A stretch of DNA of 17,500 bases, from assembly GCA_002104895.1 (NCBI GenBank), contig MCFG01000026.1, positions 25,001-42,500 on the forward strand, written 5' to 3'. Shown here one piece after another: positions 1-11,334 of this stretch (positions within the stretch are counted from its first letter, which is position 1; each line of letters starts with the position of its first letter). The notes under the pieces were generated by a model that made no database searches, was not told the origin of the DNA, and saw only the letters and a list, made by a program, of their open reading frames with translations. The translations under genes and the position numbers were made by a program. Source of the stretch: Anaeromyces robustus. Its lineage: Eukaryota; Neocallimastigomycota; Neocallimastigomycetes; Neocallimastigales; Neocallimastigaceae.

Positions 1-705
1 AAAAGATGAACATATATATTATAAATTAAGGATTTTTTTATTTATTTACCTTTTATATATATTTATCTATTAGATATCCATTATTTATTTCTCTATTTAT
101 TATTTATTTATTTATTTATTATATTTTATTTTGTTTTACTTTACCTACAATTAAACCTTTTTTCTTTAACCTCATTAATTTTTAAAAATTTATTATCATC
201 TTTTATATTAATATTATTCTTATATTTAAAAAAAAATATTTCGTTTAATTGCTATCTTCAAACTCATTCTAATATTTTAATTATAATATTTATGAAATAA
301 CAATCATGTTTACAATAATTGTATTAATTAATAATAATATTATGTTAATATTATAATATTTTTAAACAATAAATGAAATAAAAAAATGATTACTAATTTT
401 TTTCTAATAAAAATTATAGTTTATAATATTTTTTCTTTTCTTAATTATTTATAAAATTAAGTTCATATTGCAATATTTTATATTATTTTATCAGTATATT
501 AAATAGGCATAATTATTATAATTAAATAAATGTATTATTATGGTTCCCTGTATAAAAGCTTAACAAAAAAAAATAATTAATATTTATTATATATACAATG
601 TATTAATGAAATTTAAATATTTTTATTTAAAAGATATTTATATATTTTAAAGATTTTCCTGTTTAAAATATTTATAAGTATAATAAAAAAAATATTTATC
701 AAATA

Positions 706-748
<43 letters not shown>

Positions 749-2737
749 GTTGAATATGAAAATTATTAATATCTAAAACTTAATATTGATAGTTAAAAAC
801 ATCATATTTAGTAATTAATAATTTATGTTTAAAAAAAAAATAAATATATTATAATATTCTAAGAAAATACTTTGTTATATATTATTATTATTATTCAATA
901 ATATACATAAAACAAAACTTTTTTAAAGTTTATAAAAATATAATTGTATATAATATAATATAATTTAATTATAAAATTATTTCTTGATTTTGTATAAATT
1001 ATTTCTATTTACAAAGGGAACAGACATTTGAGTTATTATATTCTTTAAGAAATAAGTATAATGATATAAAATTGATTTAAACATGGAGGATATTTTAATT
1101 ATTGATATATAAACAAAAAATATAGTTACGTTACACTATATGAAGAAAAATTATAATTAGTAACTTTTAAATAATTTTTTCTTTTCTCTTTTTTTTAATT
1201 ATTGAAAAATTGACAATAACTTTATCATTTGTTAGTTGTTTGTAAAAAATTTTAAGGTGATTTTTTTTTTTTATATTACTTAATAATTATTGAAAATTGA
1301 TATAGATAATTCTATTATAGATTATACCTTTATATTTAACAATATGTATAATATTAAAATGAATTTTAGAATATTTTTATAGGTTATTGAATAAAACAAA
1401 AATGTTTATATTAACCTATTGTTTATATGTCATTGATTTATTATATAAAATAGGTATTATATATTAGTGTAACATAAATTACATAGATTAAAATTTTAAT
1501 AAAACTAAATTTTATATATTATAAAAATTGTGGCTAATTAAAATGAGATATTATTAGTTTTTTTTAATAAGTTTTATAAAATAGTTTAATTAATTAATTA
1601 AACAATGTGGCACAATATCTTTTTTTTTTCTTTTTCTTTTTTATATTTCAAAATTTTTCTTTCTTATTAAAAAAATAATAAACATTTCATTGTTTTTTTT
1701 TTTTTTTTCATCTCTAAATTACGATTATTGAGTTTTATATGAATATTTTATTCAATTAAAGAAGTGGAATATTTGGGTATTCTTTAAAGATATTGTATGA
1801 GTAAAAATTTAAAAACATTTAATATAATATTTTAAATAATAATAATATATTTAATTCTATTTACATTTAAATTATTGTTTAGAACAATATAATAATAATA
1901 CAAAAAAAAAAATATAAGAAATTATATATATAAATTTCTTAATAATTTTAAATATAATATTTAATTATTTATAAATGAATAAATACATTAAATAAAACAA
2001 AGACAAAAAAAATCAACATTTCCAAGATTTATTAATATAATTTTCTAAAAAAAAAGTTCTTTTTACTTCAATAAACATAAAACTTTTTTTTTTAATTAGA
2101 ATTACATTTGTTTTGAAATTTCTTGGTAAACAATCACGATGGATTCTTTTTAATATAATTAGTATATAAAAAACAATTACAATGACTTCAATAAAGTAGT
2201 TAATATTGTTTTTAAATCCTGAATTATAATATTTTGTAAAAAAAAAAAAATAAAAAACTAGTATAATATTTTATAATTTAAATATATATTTTTCATAAGT
2301 TATTTATTTATTTATTCTTAATATATAATTTTTAATGTTTATATTTAAAATATTTATAATATAATTAAATATTTCATTGTATTCAAAGTTAATTACTATG
2401 ATATTCAAATATATTTTGTATATAGAGTTGATAATTCATTTTATAATTATAATTATTATATGTCTTTGTATCGAAATAATAATATTATTAAATTATTAAA
2501 TTATGTTGTTGAAACAATATATTTAAATGTATAATATATATTATAATATAATACATATTATACATTAAATTTTTTAAAATAATAATATAAAAATAATATA
2601 TTTATATATAATTTTATTAACAATTGAATATTTTTTTTATATATTATATTATATTAATTTAATTTATATATATATATTTAAATATTAATAATGAACATAT
2701 CAGAAATTTCATGTTAATTGGATAAGAATACAAAAGA
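1..2737. other. AT-rich intergenic region upstream of the RAB3GAP1 homologue
   Basis: No convincing coding sequence, tRNA or rRNA is visible on either strand. Possible reading frames are short and made of A/T homopolymer codons. Short stretches with slightly more G/C (about 540-560, 1010-1090, 1745-1800 and 2100-2150) do not form exons that splice in phase to anything. The region holds an ATT triplet tract (about 708-747), many A and T runs of 8-14 bases and TA dinucleotide tracts. It presumably contains the promoter and 5' leader of the gene starting at 2738, but no specific element can be named. Confidence 0.7.
708..747. repeat. ATT/AAT triplet microsatellite (intergenic)
   Basis: An uninterrupted run of about 13 ATT units lies in the non-coding upstream region. 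It is the same motif that fills many introns in this window. Confidence 0.9.
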
Positions 2738-2841
2738 ATGAATAAAGAAGACGATGAAATTTTCGAGATTGTTGGTAATTGACAATATAATTTTCTTTAT
2801 ATATTATTATATATATATGAAATGTAGAATAAAAATTTTTA

Positions 2842-2874
<33 letters not shown>

Positions 2875-5800
2875 TATATTGTATGTATTATGTATTATAA
2901 TAACATATATATTATATATATATTTATATGTTATTTAAATAGATTTTACTTCAATTGGTTCATGGGAAAAATTAGTTGCTTCAATTGAGGAAGTTATTCA
3001 TTTATGGGATATAGATAATGGAAAATTGGGTTCTTTTGACCCAGATATTATTTCATCGATATCAGATATCGGAGACGATGATAATGATGAAGAAGTATCA
3101 CCATATATGCGTCAAGAAAAGTTAGTTATGGGTGAAACTATGTTTATTTTAACATATCATTATTTACCCGATAAAGAACAATACAGTGAAAATCATATGT
3201 GGAAAACAAAAGGAAAATGTTTCAATGTTAATTGGAATGATTATGATACCACATTACATACTCAACCATTATTAAGAAAAAGATCAACAATTAACGAAAA
3301 AATAGATACATCAAATAATAATTTATCAAGTTCAACAAAGTCATTAGAAAGTAAAATTGAATTTCATAATTCAGAATTATCTAGATTACAAAATCCATTC
3401 CATTCTCTTATCACTGTTCCAATACAAAGTGATGGTATGCCATCTTCAACTCAATCTGTTGCTCATCCATTACATCGTTGGACAGGTTTTACACATTTAT
3501 TAACTATTGAAGTTTATGATACATCAAAAAATGTATTATCCAATACAACTTTAGATATTAATACAGCAAATCTTTTAATATCGTCCTTTAGTATTGCTTT
3601 TCATAATACTGGATGTATTTTACCAATATTTATTCCAGTAGCTTCTCCTTCAAAAACTTTATTTACAGGATATGCTGCATTCCAATTAGATCCATCTGGT
3701 GATGGTCTTCAACAATGTGATGTTGAAATTAAATTTAATTCAATGTTTATGCCATATGTTCCAACTGAATATGAAGGCGTTGTAAATTTAACCAATCTTT
3801 TTATTCATCGTTGTCTTAATAATACATTAAATATAAAAATAGAAGGTATAAAATATTATATCAAAAACATTTATATAATATAATAATAATATATATATAA
3901 TTACCCTTTATATAATTACATATATTTATATATTTATTTATATCATACTATTATATATATTATTATAAAACTATATTATAATTATATAAATGTTATATTT
4001 ATAAATATTTATTTTAATACTATATTATAATTATATAAAATGTTATATTTATATATATTTATTATAATATTATATTAAATGTTATATTTATATATATTTA
4101 TTATTATATTATTATATTTATAATACATATTTATGTTATATTATATCATTATTTTATATATTATTTTTTTAATATATTTTATTATTATACCATATCTTTA
4201 TAATTTTAATTGAATAATTATTATCAATACATATTTATATATCATATCTATTTTTATTATATTAATATTATATATATTTGTTTGTTTTGTTATATATATA
4301 TATATGTATATATTTATATTTTTACATCTATTATTTTTTTTATAATAATATATTACAACAATATGGGAATTTTTTGTTCATTATAAAATTAAAAATATAG
4401 ATAAAATATTTGATGATAGAATAGAAAAAATGATTGATAATATAAAAATGGCAAGTGTTTATGTTTATAGAATGGAAAATTGGGAAAATAAATCATATTT
4501 CTATACAAAAGCAGTAGAAACATTATCTCCTCTACCACCAATTCCATTTGGATCAACTACTGATCCATTATTCTGTCTTTCATTACATGTACATTTCCCA
4601 TTTTGTTCTCCATTAGATTTTATTGATGATATGAATCAAGAAAAAGAACTAGATCCATTTGATTCACCAATTTGGATTATTAGACGACTTTGGAAAACAG
4701 ATAATGTAGAAAAAAAATATGGTCTATATCATACTCTTTCAGGGGCATTACAAGCATGGCAAAGATCAGCTAGTTTAATTTCACAGAATAATGATATTTT
4801 AAATCAAATAAGACCTGGTGATATATTTAATAATCCATTATTTTTCAAATCTTCATCAGTATTAAATATGAATAATTCTGAAAATGATAATGCCTTTTCA
4901 ATTGTTGATAATATAGATATAAGAAATGTTTTATATGCTTTATTTAGAAGTGTTAATATAGATACCACTCAAGAAAATGAATGTGCTATTAATTTAACTC
5001 AACAAATTCATTCTAATGTTACCGTACCACCTGGTTCTTTTCTATGGGAATTAACGATTTATTTATTAAATACAACATCACCTTCATGTAATTTTAGATA
5101 TAAACAAACTACATTATTTGGTTTTCTTAAAGCTATATGGACAGATATTGTAATGGTATTTAATAAATGTTGGGAAACTTGTAATTATATTCCAAGAGTT
5201 AATATTAAAAAATATTCAAATGTATTATCGGATTGGCATTTCTATAGTTATAATGATATGGATCAATCACCAAATATTTGTTTAAAATTTAACCTTCTTC
5301 AACAAAAATTAGAAATGTTAAATTGTTGTATTTATCATAAGAAAAAATATTACGATAATGAATATGTTAAAAAAGCTGCCTTAGATAATGAATATGATGA
5401 AAATTCAGTTTCAGCATTATATAATAAAATATTTAATAGTACACCAAATAATAATTTAAATCCTTCTGAAGTGGTATCAAGAAGAAGAAGATGGTCAAAA
5501 ACTATTGGAAAAGCGACTAAAAAATCAATGTCTGCTACTAAGAATTTCTTAGGGGCTATTACAGAAACTGTTATTGGTGATGAAAATGGTGGTGGTGCCT
5601 TAGAAAAATTATTTGATAAAATTACAGCTGAAGATGATGATTATGAGTTCCAAGATGCACATAATGATACAGAATTTGATACTGATGATGAAGTAAGTGA
5701 AAATGAAAAAAACAAAGAAATAAAGGATAAAAATGAAAATGATAATGAAAATGAAAATGATAATGACAATGACAATGAAAATGAAAATGAAGAAGAAAAA

Positions 5801-6730
5801 ATAAAAATAATCGATATGAATGCTGAAATTTCTGAAGAAAAAACAATGAAACAAATCATCAAAATACTGACAATGTTAAAATTATTGAAAATAATGAAGA
5901 TGATGTTGATGAAGATGAAAAAAAGAATACTGTTCCAGAATTACCACCATTATCTGAAAATAAAAAAATTGATGTTAATAGACAAGGTAGTACTGATTCA
6001 GAACCATTCTTCGATTCCATGGAACAAAATATAAATAATGAAGGTAAATTAATGATTATAAAATATTTATATAAAAAAAAAATTTTTTTTTTTTTATTTT
6101 TATTTATTTATTTATTTTATTTTATTTTATTTTATTTTATTTTATTTTATTTTATTTTATTTTATTTTTTTTAATGTTAATTTTATTTGTATTTTTATTT
6201 TTTAATTAATTTATTATTTATTTATTTATTTATTTTTATTTTTATTTTTATTTTTATTTTTTACTTAATTAGAATCAGAACATGAACAAGAACATGCTTA
6301 TGTAGGAAGACAAGGTCATTTAAAATTACATCCATATTTAACATTAATAAAAACTGGTGAACGTTTATATGTTCCAGAACTTCAAGTAATAATAATACAT
6401 TTTATATTTATTTTTTATTATAGTATTATAATAATTAATAAATTATTTAAAATCGGTATATATATATTTTTTATTTTTATAATAATAATAATAATAATAA
6501 AGGAAACTGGATCATTAACTGAAGATATGATTCAAGAACAAGAAGAATTATTTGAACATTTAGGATCTTCTTCTGATGCAACTAAACAAAGAGCTAAACT
6601 TCAAAGTCGTCATTTACAATCCGGTAATTATATATATTTAATACTTTATCAAATAAATAAATTATAAAACAATAAAAAATGACTTAGTAAATGAATGAAT
6701 ATAATAAAATAAAATAAACTATATAAATTA

Positions 6731-6817
<87 letters not shown>

Positions 6818-8230
6818 GATATGGAAGCCTTTAAAGCTGCTAATCCAGATGCTGAATTTGAAGATTTTGTTCGTTGGCAATCTCCAAGGGATTGGATTGT
6901 TGAAAATGACGAAGAAGATAGAGAAAAATTAAGTGAAGATGAATGCAATAAAAAGCACGGTCATCTAAGTATGAGAATGATGGAACCAGGAAACTTATGG
7001 ATTGAAATATGGAAGGTTTGATATTGAAAAAAAAAATTTTTTTTATATTATTATTTTATATTTATCTAATGATTAAATATTAAATTATTATTATTGTTGT
7101 TATAATAAAAATATTAATATTTTATTTATAATTAATAAAGAAATCAAAACCTTTACCAATTAGTAAACAAGAACCAATATTCGACTTTAAAGATATTGCT
7201 GAAAAAATATTAATTCAACTTTATAATATACCACCTCAATTTGTTTATATACAGTAATTATCAATATTTATATATATATATATTATTATTATATATATAT
7301 ATATATATTATTATTATTATTATTATTATTATATTATTGTTATTATTATATTAATATTATATATATATATCTTAAAATTTATTAGTTTATTACCAAATAT
7401 GTTTATTGTAGCATATAATACTTTAGCTTCACATCCAGCTATTAAAAAAATACCATTCTTAAAAAATGTTATGAAAAAACTTGGTAATGCTATTACATCT
7501 ATTCAATGGAAAGACTTAAAGTAATAAATAATAATAAAATTTATAATCTTTTTGATTATTTTTATTATATGATACTTTAATTGAATTTATTTATATTATA
7601 ATTGATAATTTTTTTTTTATTCTTTTCAATTTAATTAACTATTAATAATAAACTATTTTTTATTATCTTTTTTATTTATTTATTTATTTATTTATTAGTA
7701 TGGATTATTCATTCCAAGAATTATTAGATTTAGCTGTTATGTTTAGAGATGCTGAAGTATTATTGGAAAAAACAATTTCGTTATTATCTAAATTACCTGA
7801 TCAATATCAATTAGTTGAAAATTTATTATTATATTCAGATTCTATTGTTCGTACAGAAGAAGAACAAAATACTATTTATAAATTATTTGGCTTCGGTAAA
7901 GAAAAAAAAAAAATTTTTTTTATTATCATTTGTTATTTATTATATATTAATATATTTTATAATAATTAATTATTATTTATATATTATTATAATATTATAA
8001 TATCATATTTATGTATTTATTTATAATTTATTATTATTTATTCTTATTATTATATTATTTATATAGATGAAGGTTTAATAGATCCATCTTCAAAAGAATT
8101 CATTTTCCGTTCTGTCATATCAAAATATGACGAAATGGATCAACCATTAATGCAAAGAATGTATATATTACAACGTGATAATGAATTTAGAATTGTTGAA
8201 AGTAAAGCAAACGATACTAGCAATTCTTAA
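2738..8230 (+). CDS. Rab3 GTPase-activating protein catalytic subunit homologue (RAB3GAP1-like), 10 exons, one apparent frame break
   Basis: Exons: 2738-2774, 2943-3845, 4401-6043, 6273-6385, 6503-6623, 6819-7015, 7141-7253, 7386-7520, 7699-7895, 8067-8230. The product is about 1207 aa if the break is bridged; the human protein is about 980. The N-terminus has the family signature: FEIV, then across intron 1 DFTSIGSWEKLV. Mid-protein LSSFSIAFHNTGC, LLQQKLEMLNCC (around aa 610) and the acidic EPFFDSME segment follow. C-terminal blocks are DMEAFKAANPDAEFEDFVRW, LSMRM-EPGNLWIEIW (Arg992, which I believe matches the catalytic arginine of the human protein), HLLP and EFIFR...PLMQRMYIL. With the non-catalytic subunit RAB3GAP2, the family acts on Rab3 as a GAP and on Rab18 as a GEF, and affects autophagy. 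The start is the first ATG after an in-frame TAA at 2723-2725. Lineage extras are a basic segment (RRRRWSK) and an Asp/Glu/Asn linker. Frame is lost near 5838-5843. Confidence 0.92.
3846..4400 (+). other. Intron 2 of the RAB3GAP1 homologue (555 bp, longest intron seen)
   Basis: The donor GTATAA follows a phase-1 G. The acceptor is ATATAG at 4395-4400, the first AG before the open frame that starts exon 3; joining gives GAT (Asp) and keeps the frame. The intron is almost pure A/T and contains an imperfect 50-bp tandem repeat. No nested gene is visible. Confidence 0.85.
3971..4105. repeat. Imperfect ~50-bp tandem repeat within intron 2
   Basis: A unit beginning CTATATTATAATTATATAAA and running on through TGTTATATTTATA starts at 3971 and again at 4020. 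A shorter third copy has its GTTATATTTATA core at about 4081. The cores lie at 3992, 4042 and 4081, so the spacing is 50 and then 39 bases. The first two copies differ by a few substitutions and one inserted A. Confidence 0.75.
5838..5843 (+). other. Probable site of the frame break (A6 run) in RAB3GAP1 exon 3
   Basis: From 4401 the sensible frame runs through the acidic linker to about 5837. Staying in that frame gives Lys/Ile/Leu/Met-rich nonsense to a TAA at 6032-6034. The frame one base earlier is blocked upstream by TGA at 5824-5826, but from here reads Asn/Glu/Asp-rich sequence and then VPELPPLSENKKIDVNRQ and EPFFDSMEQN, and joins in phase to exon 4. One missing A in this run would explain it. 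The true position could lie anywhere between 5827 and about 5880. Confidence 0.75.
6044..6272 (+). repeat. Intron 3 of the RAB3GAP1 homologue, built of TTTA, TTTTA and TTTTTA repeats
   Basis: TTTA units at about 6101-6113 pass directly into roughly eleven TTTTA units (about 6111-6164). Then come TTTA units at 6214-6232 and TTTTTA units at about 6231-6262, just before the acceptor AATTAG. Almost the whole intron is pyrimidine-rich repeat on the sense strand. The joint 6043/6273 is phase 1 and creates GAA. Confidence 0.85.
6744..6818 (+). repeat. AAT microsatellite running into the intron 5 acceptor
   Basis: About 24 uninterrupted AAT units end directly in AAG at 6816-6818. The next base begins the codon GAT-ATG-GAA (Asp-Met-Glu), and the DME...KAANP block matches the animal protein across the joint. 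The 3' splice site is thus embedded in the repeat with no polypyrimidine tract. Confidence 0.9.
7307..7331 (+). repeat. ATT microsatellite in intron 7 of the RAB3GAP1 homologue
   Basis: A short ATT triplet run is flanked by TA dinucleotide tracts inside intron 7254-7385. Confidence 0.8.
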
Positions 8231-8998
8231 ATAGCTCAATTTACAGTAAAAAAAAATTAATAAATATTTTAATGCTAAAATTTTTTGTTATAACTCGAAA
8301 AATTATTTAAAGTAAAAAATAAAAAATTTTAAATGAAAAAATAATAATAATAATAATAATAATTTAGTTTAAACACAAGAATATAAAATAATAAAATATA
8401 ATAATAAAACATAAAATAAAAAATATAAAATAAAAATTAATAATAATTTTAAAAAAAAAAAAAAATTTAAAATAATATTATCAATAATAACATAATAATA
8501 AATAAATAAATAAATAAAAAATTAATAATAATATAATTCAAATGTTTGAATAAACATAATTAATATTTATAATAAATTTAACATGTATATGATTAAAAAT
8601 TAACAGTTATATTATAATTACATTTTTAAAAAAATTTTTTATATTATTATTCAATATGATAATAGTATTCTTAATTGTTGTAATTTTAAATTTTTTTTTT
8701 TATTTTATTTTATTTTTATTTTTATTTCATTCATATATATATATATATATATTCAATTTTCAGTTATTTCTTAATTATAGTTATTTACAAATTATATATT
8801 ATATATATATATATTTGTTAAATATTTATATTTATAATTTTAAATATTATTATTTATTTAAAAAATCGTCATTGTTGCAACATAATTGTTTTTCAAAACC
8901 TTTAATAAGGAAAAAAATTATAAAATAAATATATTAAAAAAAAAAAAAAAAAATTAGAAAAAAAAAAAATTTAATTAATTTATATAATTAATATATAT
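8231..8998. other. Convergent 3' spacer between the RAB3GAP1 and PHAF1 homologues
   Basis: The stops of the two genes face each other across this 768-bp region, so it must hold both 3' ends. An AATAAA at 8259-8264, 29 bases after the plus-strand stop, is a candidate polyadenylation signal. In sequence this AT-rich such hexamers occur by chance. AAT units occur at 8341-8364, and A runs near 8451-8465 and 8936-8970. An open frame at 8656-8928 is only Ile/Leu/Phe/Tyr from A/T codons and is not credible as a gene. Confidence 0.7.
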
Positions 8999-10894
8999 TT
9001 ATTTATTAAATATATATACTTCAAATAATAAATGCTCATAACCATAGATATGAGTTGATCCAAAGGGATTAATATCTTCTTCTCTTTTAAAAATTATTGG
9101 TGGTCCTATTGGTGGACCAAGAATAGATTGTATAGTTGTCCAGTCATTATTCGGTGATATTTCTTGGTCTATAAATTATATATTAATTATTAATAAACGT
9201 TAATATTATTAACATTATTTATATGGTTATATAATAATAAATTGTAATAAAAATATATATATATATATATATATTTTATCTTTATAAAAAATTGAAATAA
9301 TTTTAATAATACTTTACCCTGTGATAATTTTAATTTATATTGGCATTTATTATATTTAAAAAAATCAAAATGCCCTGGGAAATTATGATGAAGTATTATT
9401 TTTTTGATTTTATTATTTAATCCATCAAAAAGTAAATCAAGTCCTAAATGATAATAATTATAAAAATAATCTTGTGATGTGTCTATTTATTCAATTTTTT
9501 ATTTTTAATGTAAAATAATAATAATTATAATAATAATAATAATATAGATTATTTAAATATATATATATTATTTTACTTTTCTTTATTTTTTACTTTTTAT
9601 AATAATATTTTATTATATTAATAATAATTAAATACTTTGTGTTACTTCTTCTTTATCAGATGAATGAATTGTCATTTTATCCTCATGTTTATAATATATA
9701 TTTGAAGGTGAACCTAGATCACCTATAACATTTTGACTATCCATACCTAAGGATAATGTTAAATTTTTCTTTGGAAATATTAATTCATAATTTTCCTATA
9801 TTTTTATTTTGTTGTAAATAAAATGAATATTGTATTAATATTTTATATAATTATTATAAAAATATAAAATATAATAATAAATATAATTTACATTAATATA
9901 TAAATCATCGAAATTATTAGAAGATTCATTATTTGATGGAAAAACGGATTCTGTCCAGTTTTTACCAGAATATATATATACTCTATTAGCTACTGGTGTA
10001 GTACCATCTTCTAATTCAAATGGTAGTTCATCTATTAATATATTTATATTAATATATAATATAATTTTATAAATAAAATTTTTAATAATAAATAAATAAA
10101 TAAATTTTAATAATATATATTAATTTTTATACCTTTATATTTATTAATAAATTCTTTGGGTATTGGAAAAATAAAAGTTATACCCTTTATGAAACGGAAT
10201 AAAAATAAACAAAAAAAAAATAATTATTGTAATACATTCAATCATAATTAATATATATATATAAAATAAAATAAAAACAATAATTCATGCAATGATTTTA
10301 TAATTATATGGTATGTATATATGGGTATGTATATCTGTAAATAAAATGTGTCTTACAGGATAATTAAGTTCATATTGTGATTTTTCTAAATTAAAATTTC
10401 CTGGATATATAGGTCCAAAAATCTTACATATATTGACAAATGTTGGTATTGTTTTCTGTGAACTTAAATTATTCAATTGAATTAATATAAAATTTAAAAA
10501 ATAAAAAAAAAAAAAAAAATTGTAAAATTTATTAAATATTTTAATATATTATATTGTATTATATATTATAATATATAAACCTATATTCTTGATTTCTATA
10601 TACTTGAGAGACTTTTTGAAAATCATAAATTTCAATGGATTTTAGTTTTTGCTTATAAGGACATACTCTTAGTGAACTTTATATTATATAGTATTTCAAA
10701 ATTTTAAAATTATAAATAAAATTAATAATAATAAATTAAAAAATTTTAAAACAGAATTATATATATAATAAAAGAAATTTACATTCCATTATATGGTAAA
10801 TTTATTAATATATCATTTTTAAAAGGAAACTTGATATACATAATATTAATATTAATATTAATATTAATATTTATTTATTTAATATTATTATTTA

Positions 10895-10968
<74 letters not shown>

Positions 10969-11334
10969 ATTATCCATTTATACAAAATATTAATATGAGA
11001 ATTATATATATATGATAATAAATTATAATTACTTCTTCATTATATTTTAAATGAACTTGTTCATAAATATTAGAATTTAATTGTAAGTATTTCAGGATTT
11101 CATTTAAATTCATTCCAAGTTTAAAAGCACCAACACTTAAACCTGGAATTATCTAAATTATATTTTAAATAATTTTTTTTTTTACAGTTATAGGTAATTA
11201 CCGGTTAGATAAAAAAGCAAAAAATTAAGATTGAAATTTCATTTCATTATAGTCATTTCATTATATTTAGCAAAAAGATACATTATATTATTAATATATA
11301 TTATTACTTTTAATTCAAGACGTTGATTTTGCAT
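8999..11334 (-). CDS. PHAF1 (UPF0183 / C16orf70) homologue, 10 exons
   Basis: Exons in transcript order: 11334-11308, 11152-11033, 10829-10783, 10676-10581, 10462-10357, 10184-10133, 10031-9892, 9795-9636, 9482-9318, 9168-8999. All joints are in phase, giving 360 aa; the human protein is about 420. Family blocks run in order from the N-terminus: IIPGLSVGAFKLGMNLNEIL; NDILINLPYNGISL; KLKSIEIYDF; IPTFVNI; FGPIYPGNFN; ANRVYIYSG; VIGDLGSPSNIYYKHEDKM; DYFYNYYHLGLDLLFDG; ILHHNFPGHFDF; KCQYKL; NDWTTIQSILGPPIGPPI; and NPFGSTHIYGYEHLLFEV at the end. Animal PHAF1 binds the phagophore with BCAS3 during autophagy. The start is the first ATG after an in-frame TAA (plus 11362-11364), with A17 in the leader. 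Compared with human the linkers are shortened, not the conserved blocks. Confidence 0.92.
10841..10872. repeat. AATATT hexamer repeat in intron 2 of the PHAF1 homologue
   Basis: Five or so tandem copies of the self-complementary hexamer AATATT lie just upstream (sense strand) of the acceptor of the 47-nt exon 3. Confidence 0.75.
10900..10967. repeat. ATT/AAT microsatellite in intron 2 of the PHAF1 homologue
   Basis: More than 20 uninterrupted triplets lie in the intron 10830-11032. They read AAT on the sense (minus) strand. Confidence 0.9.

Noticed and set aside
1081-1112. Possible small coding exon starting ATGGAGG in the upstream region
   Set aside because: It stops after nine codons and joins in phase to nothing nearby.
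5838-5844. Canonical programmed -1 frameshift site A-AAA-AAC
   Set aside because: The heptamer is present as letters but is out of register with the zero frame, so the classical simultaneous-slippage model does not apply.
5609-5862. Three minus-strand frames rich in Phe/Ile/Ser/His
   Set aside because: They are antisense shadows of the Asp/Glu/Asn linker in exon 3 of the RAB3GAP1 homologue.
6733-6948. Minus-strand open frame with a poly-Tyr tail
   Set aside because: It is the antisense of exon 6 of the RAB3GAP1 homologue plus the AAT microsatellite of intron 5.
8656-8928. 90-codon hydrophobic open frame, possible small membrane protein
   Set aside because: Its Ile/Leu/Phe/Tyr content is what random A/T sequence gives, and it lies in the shared 3' spacer with no family match or splice partner.
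10285-10476. Single 63-aa minus-strand gene
   Set aside because: Only 10357-10462 is coding, as exon 5 of the PHAF1 homologue. The rest runs into introns past a GTAAGA donor and before a TTAAG acceptor.
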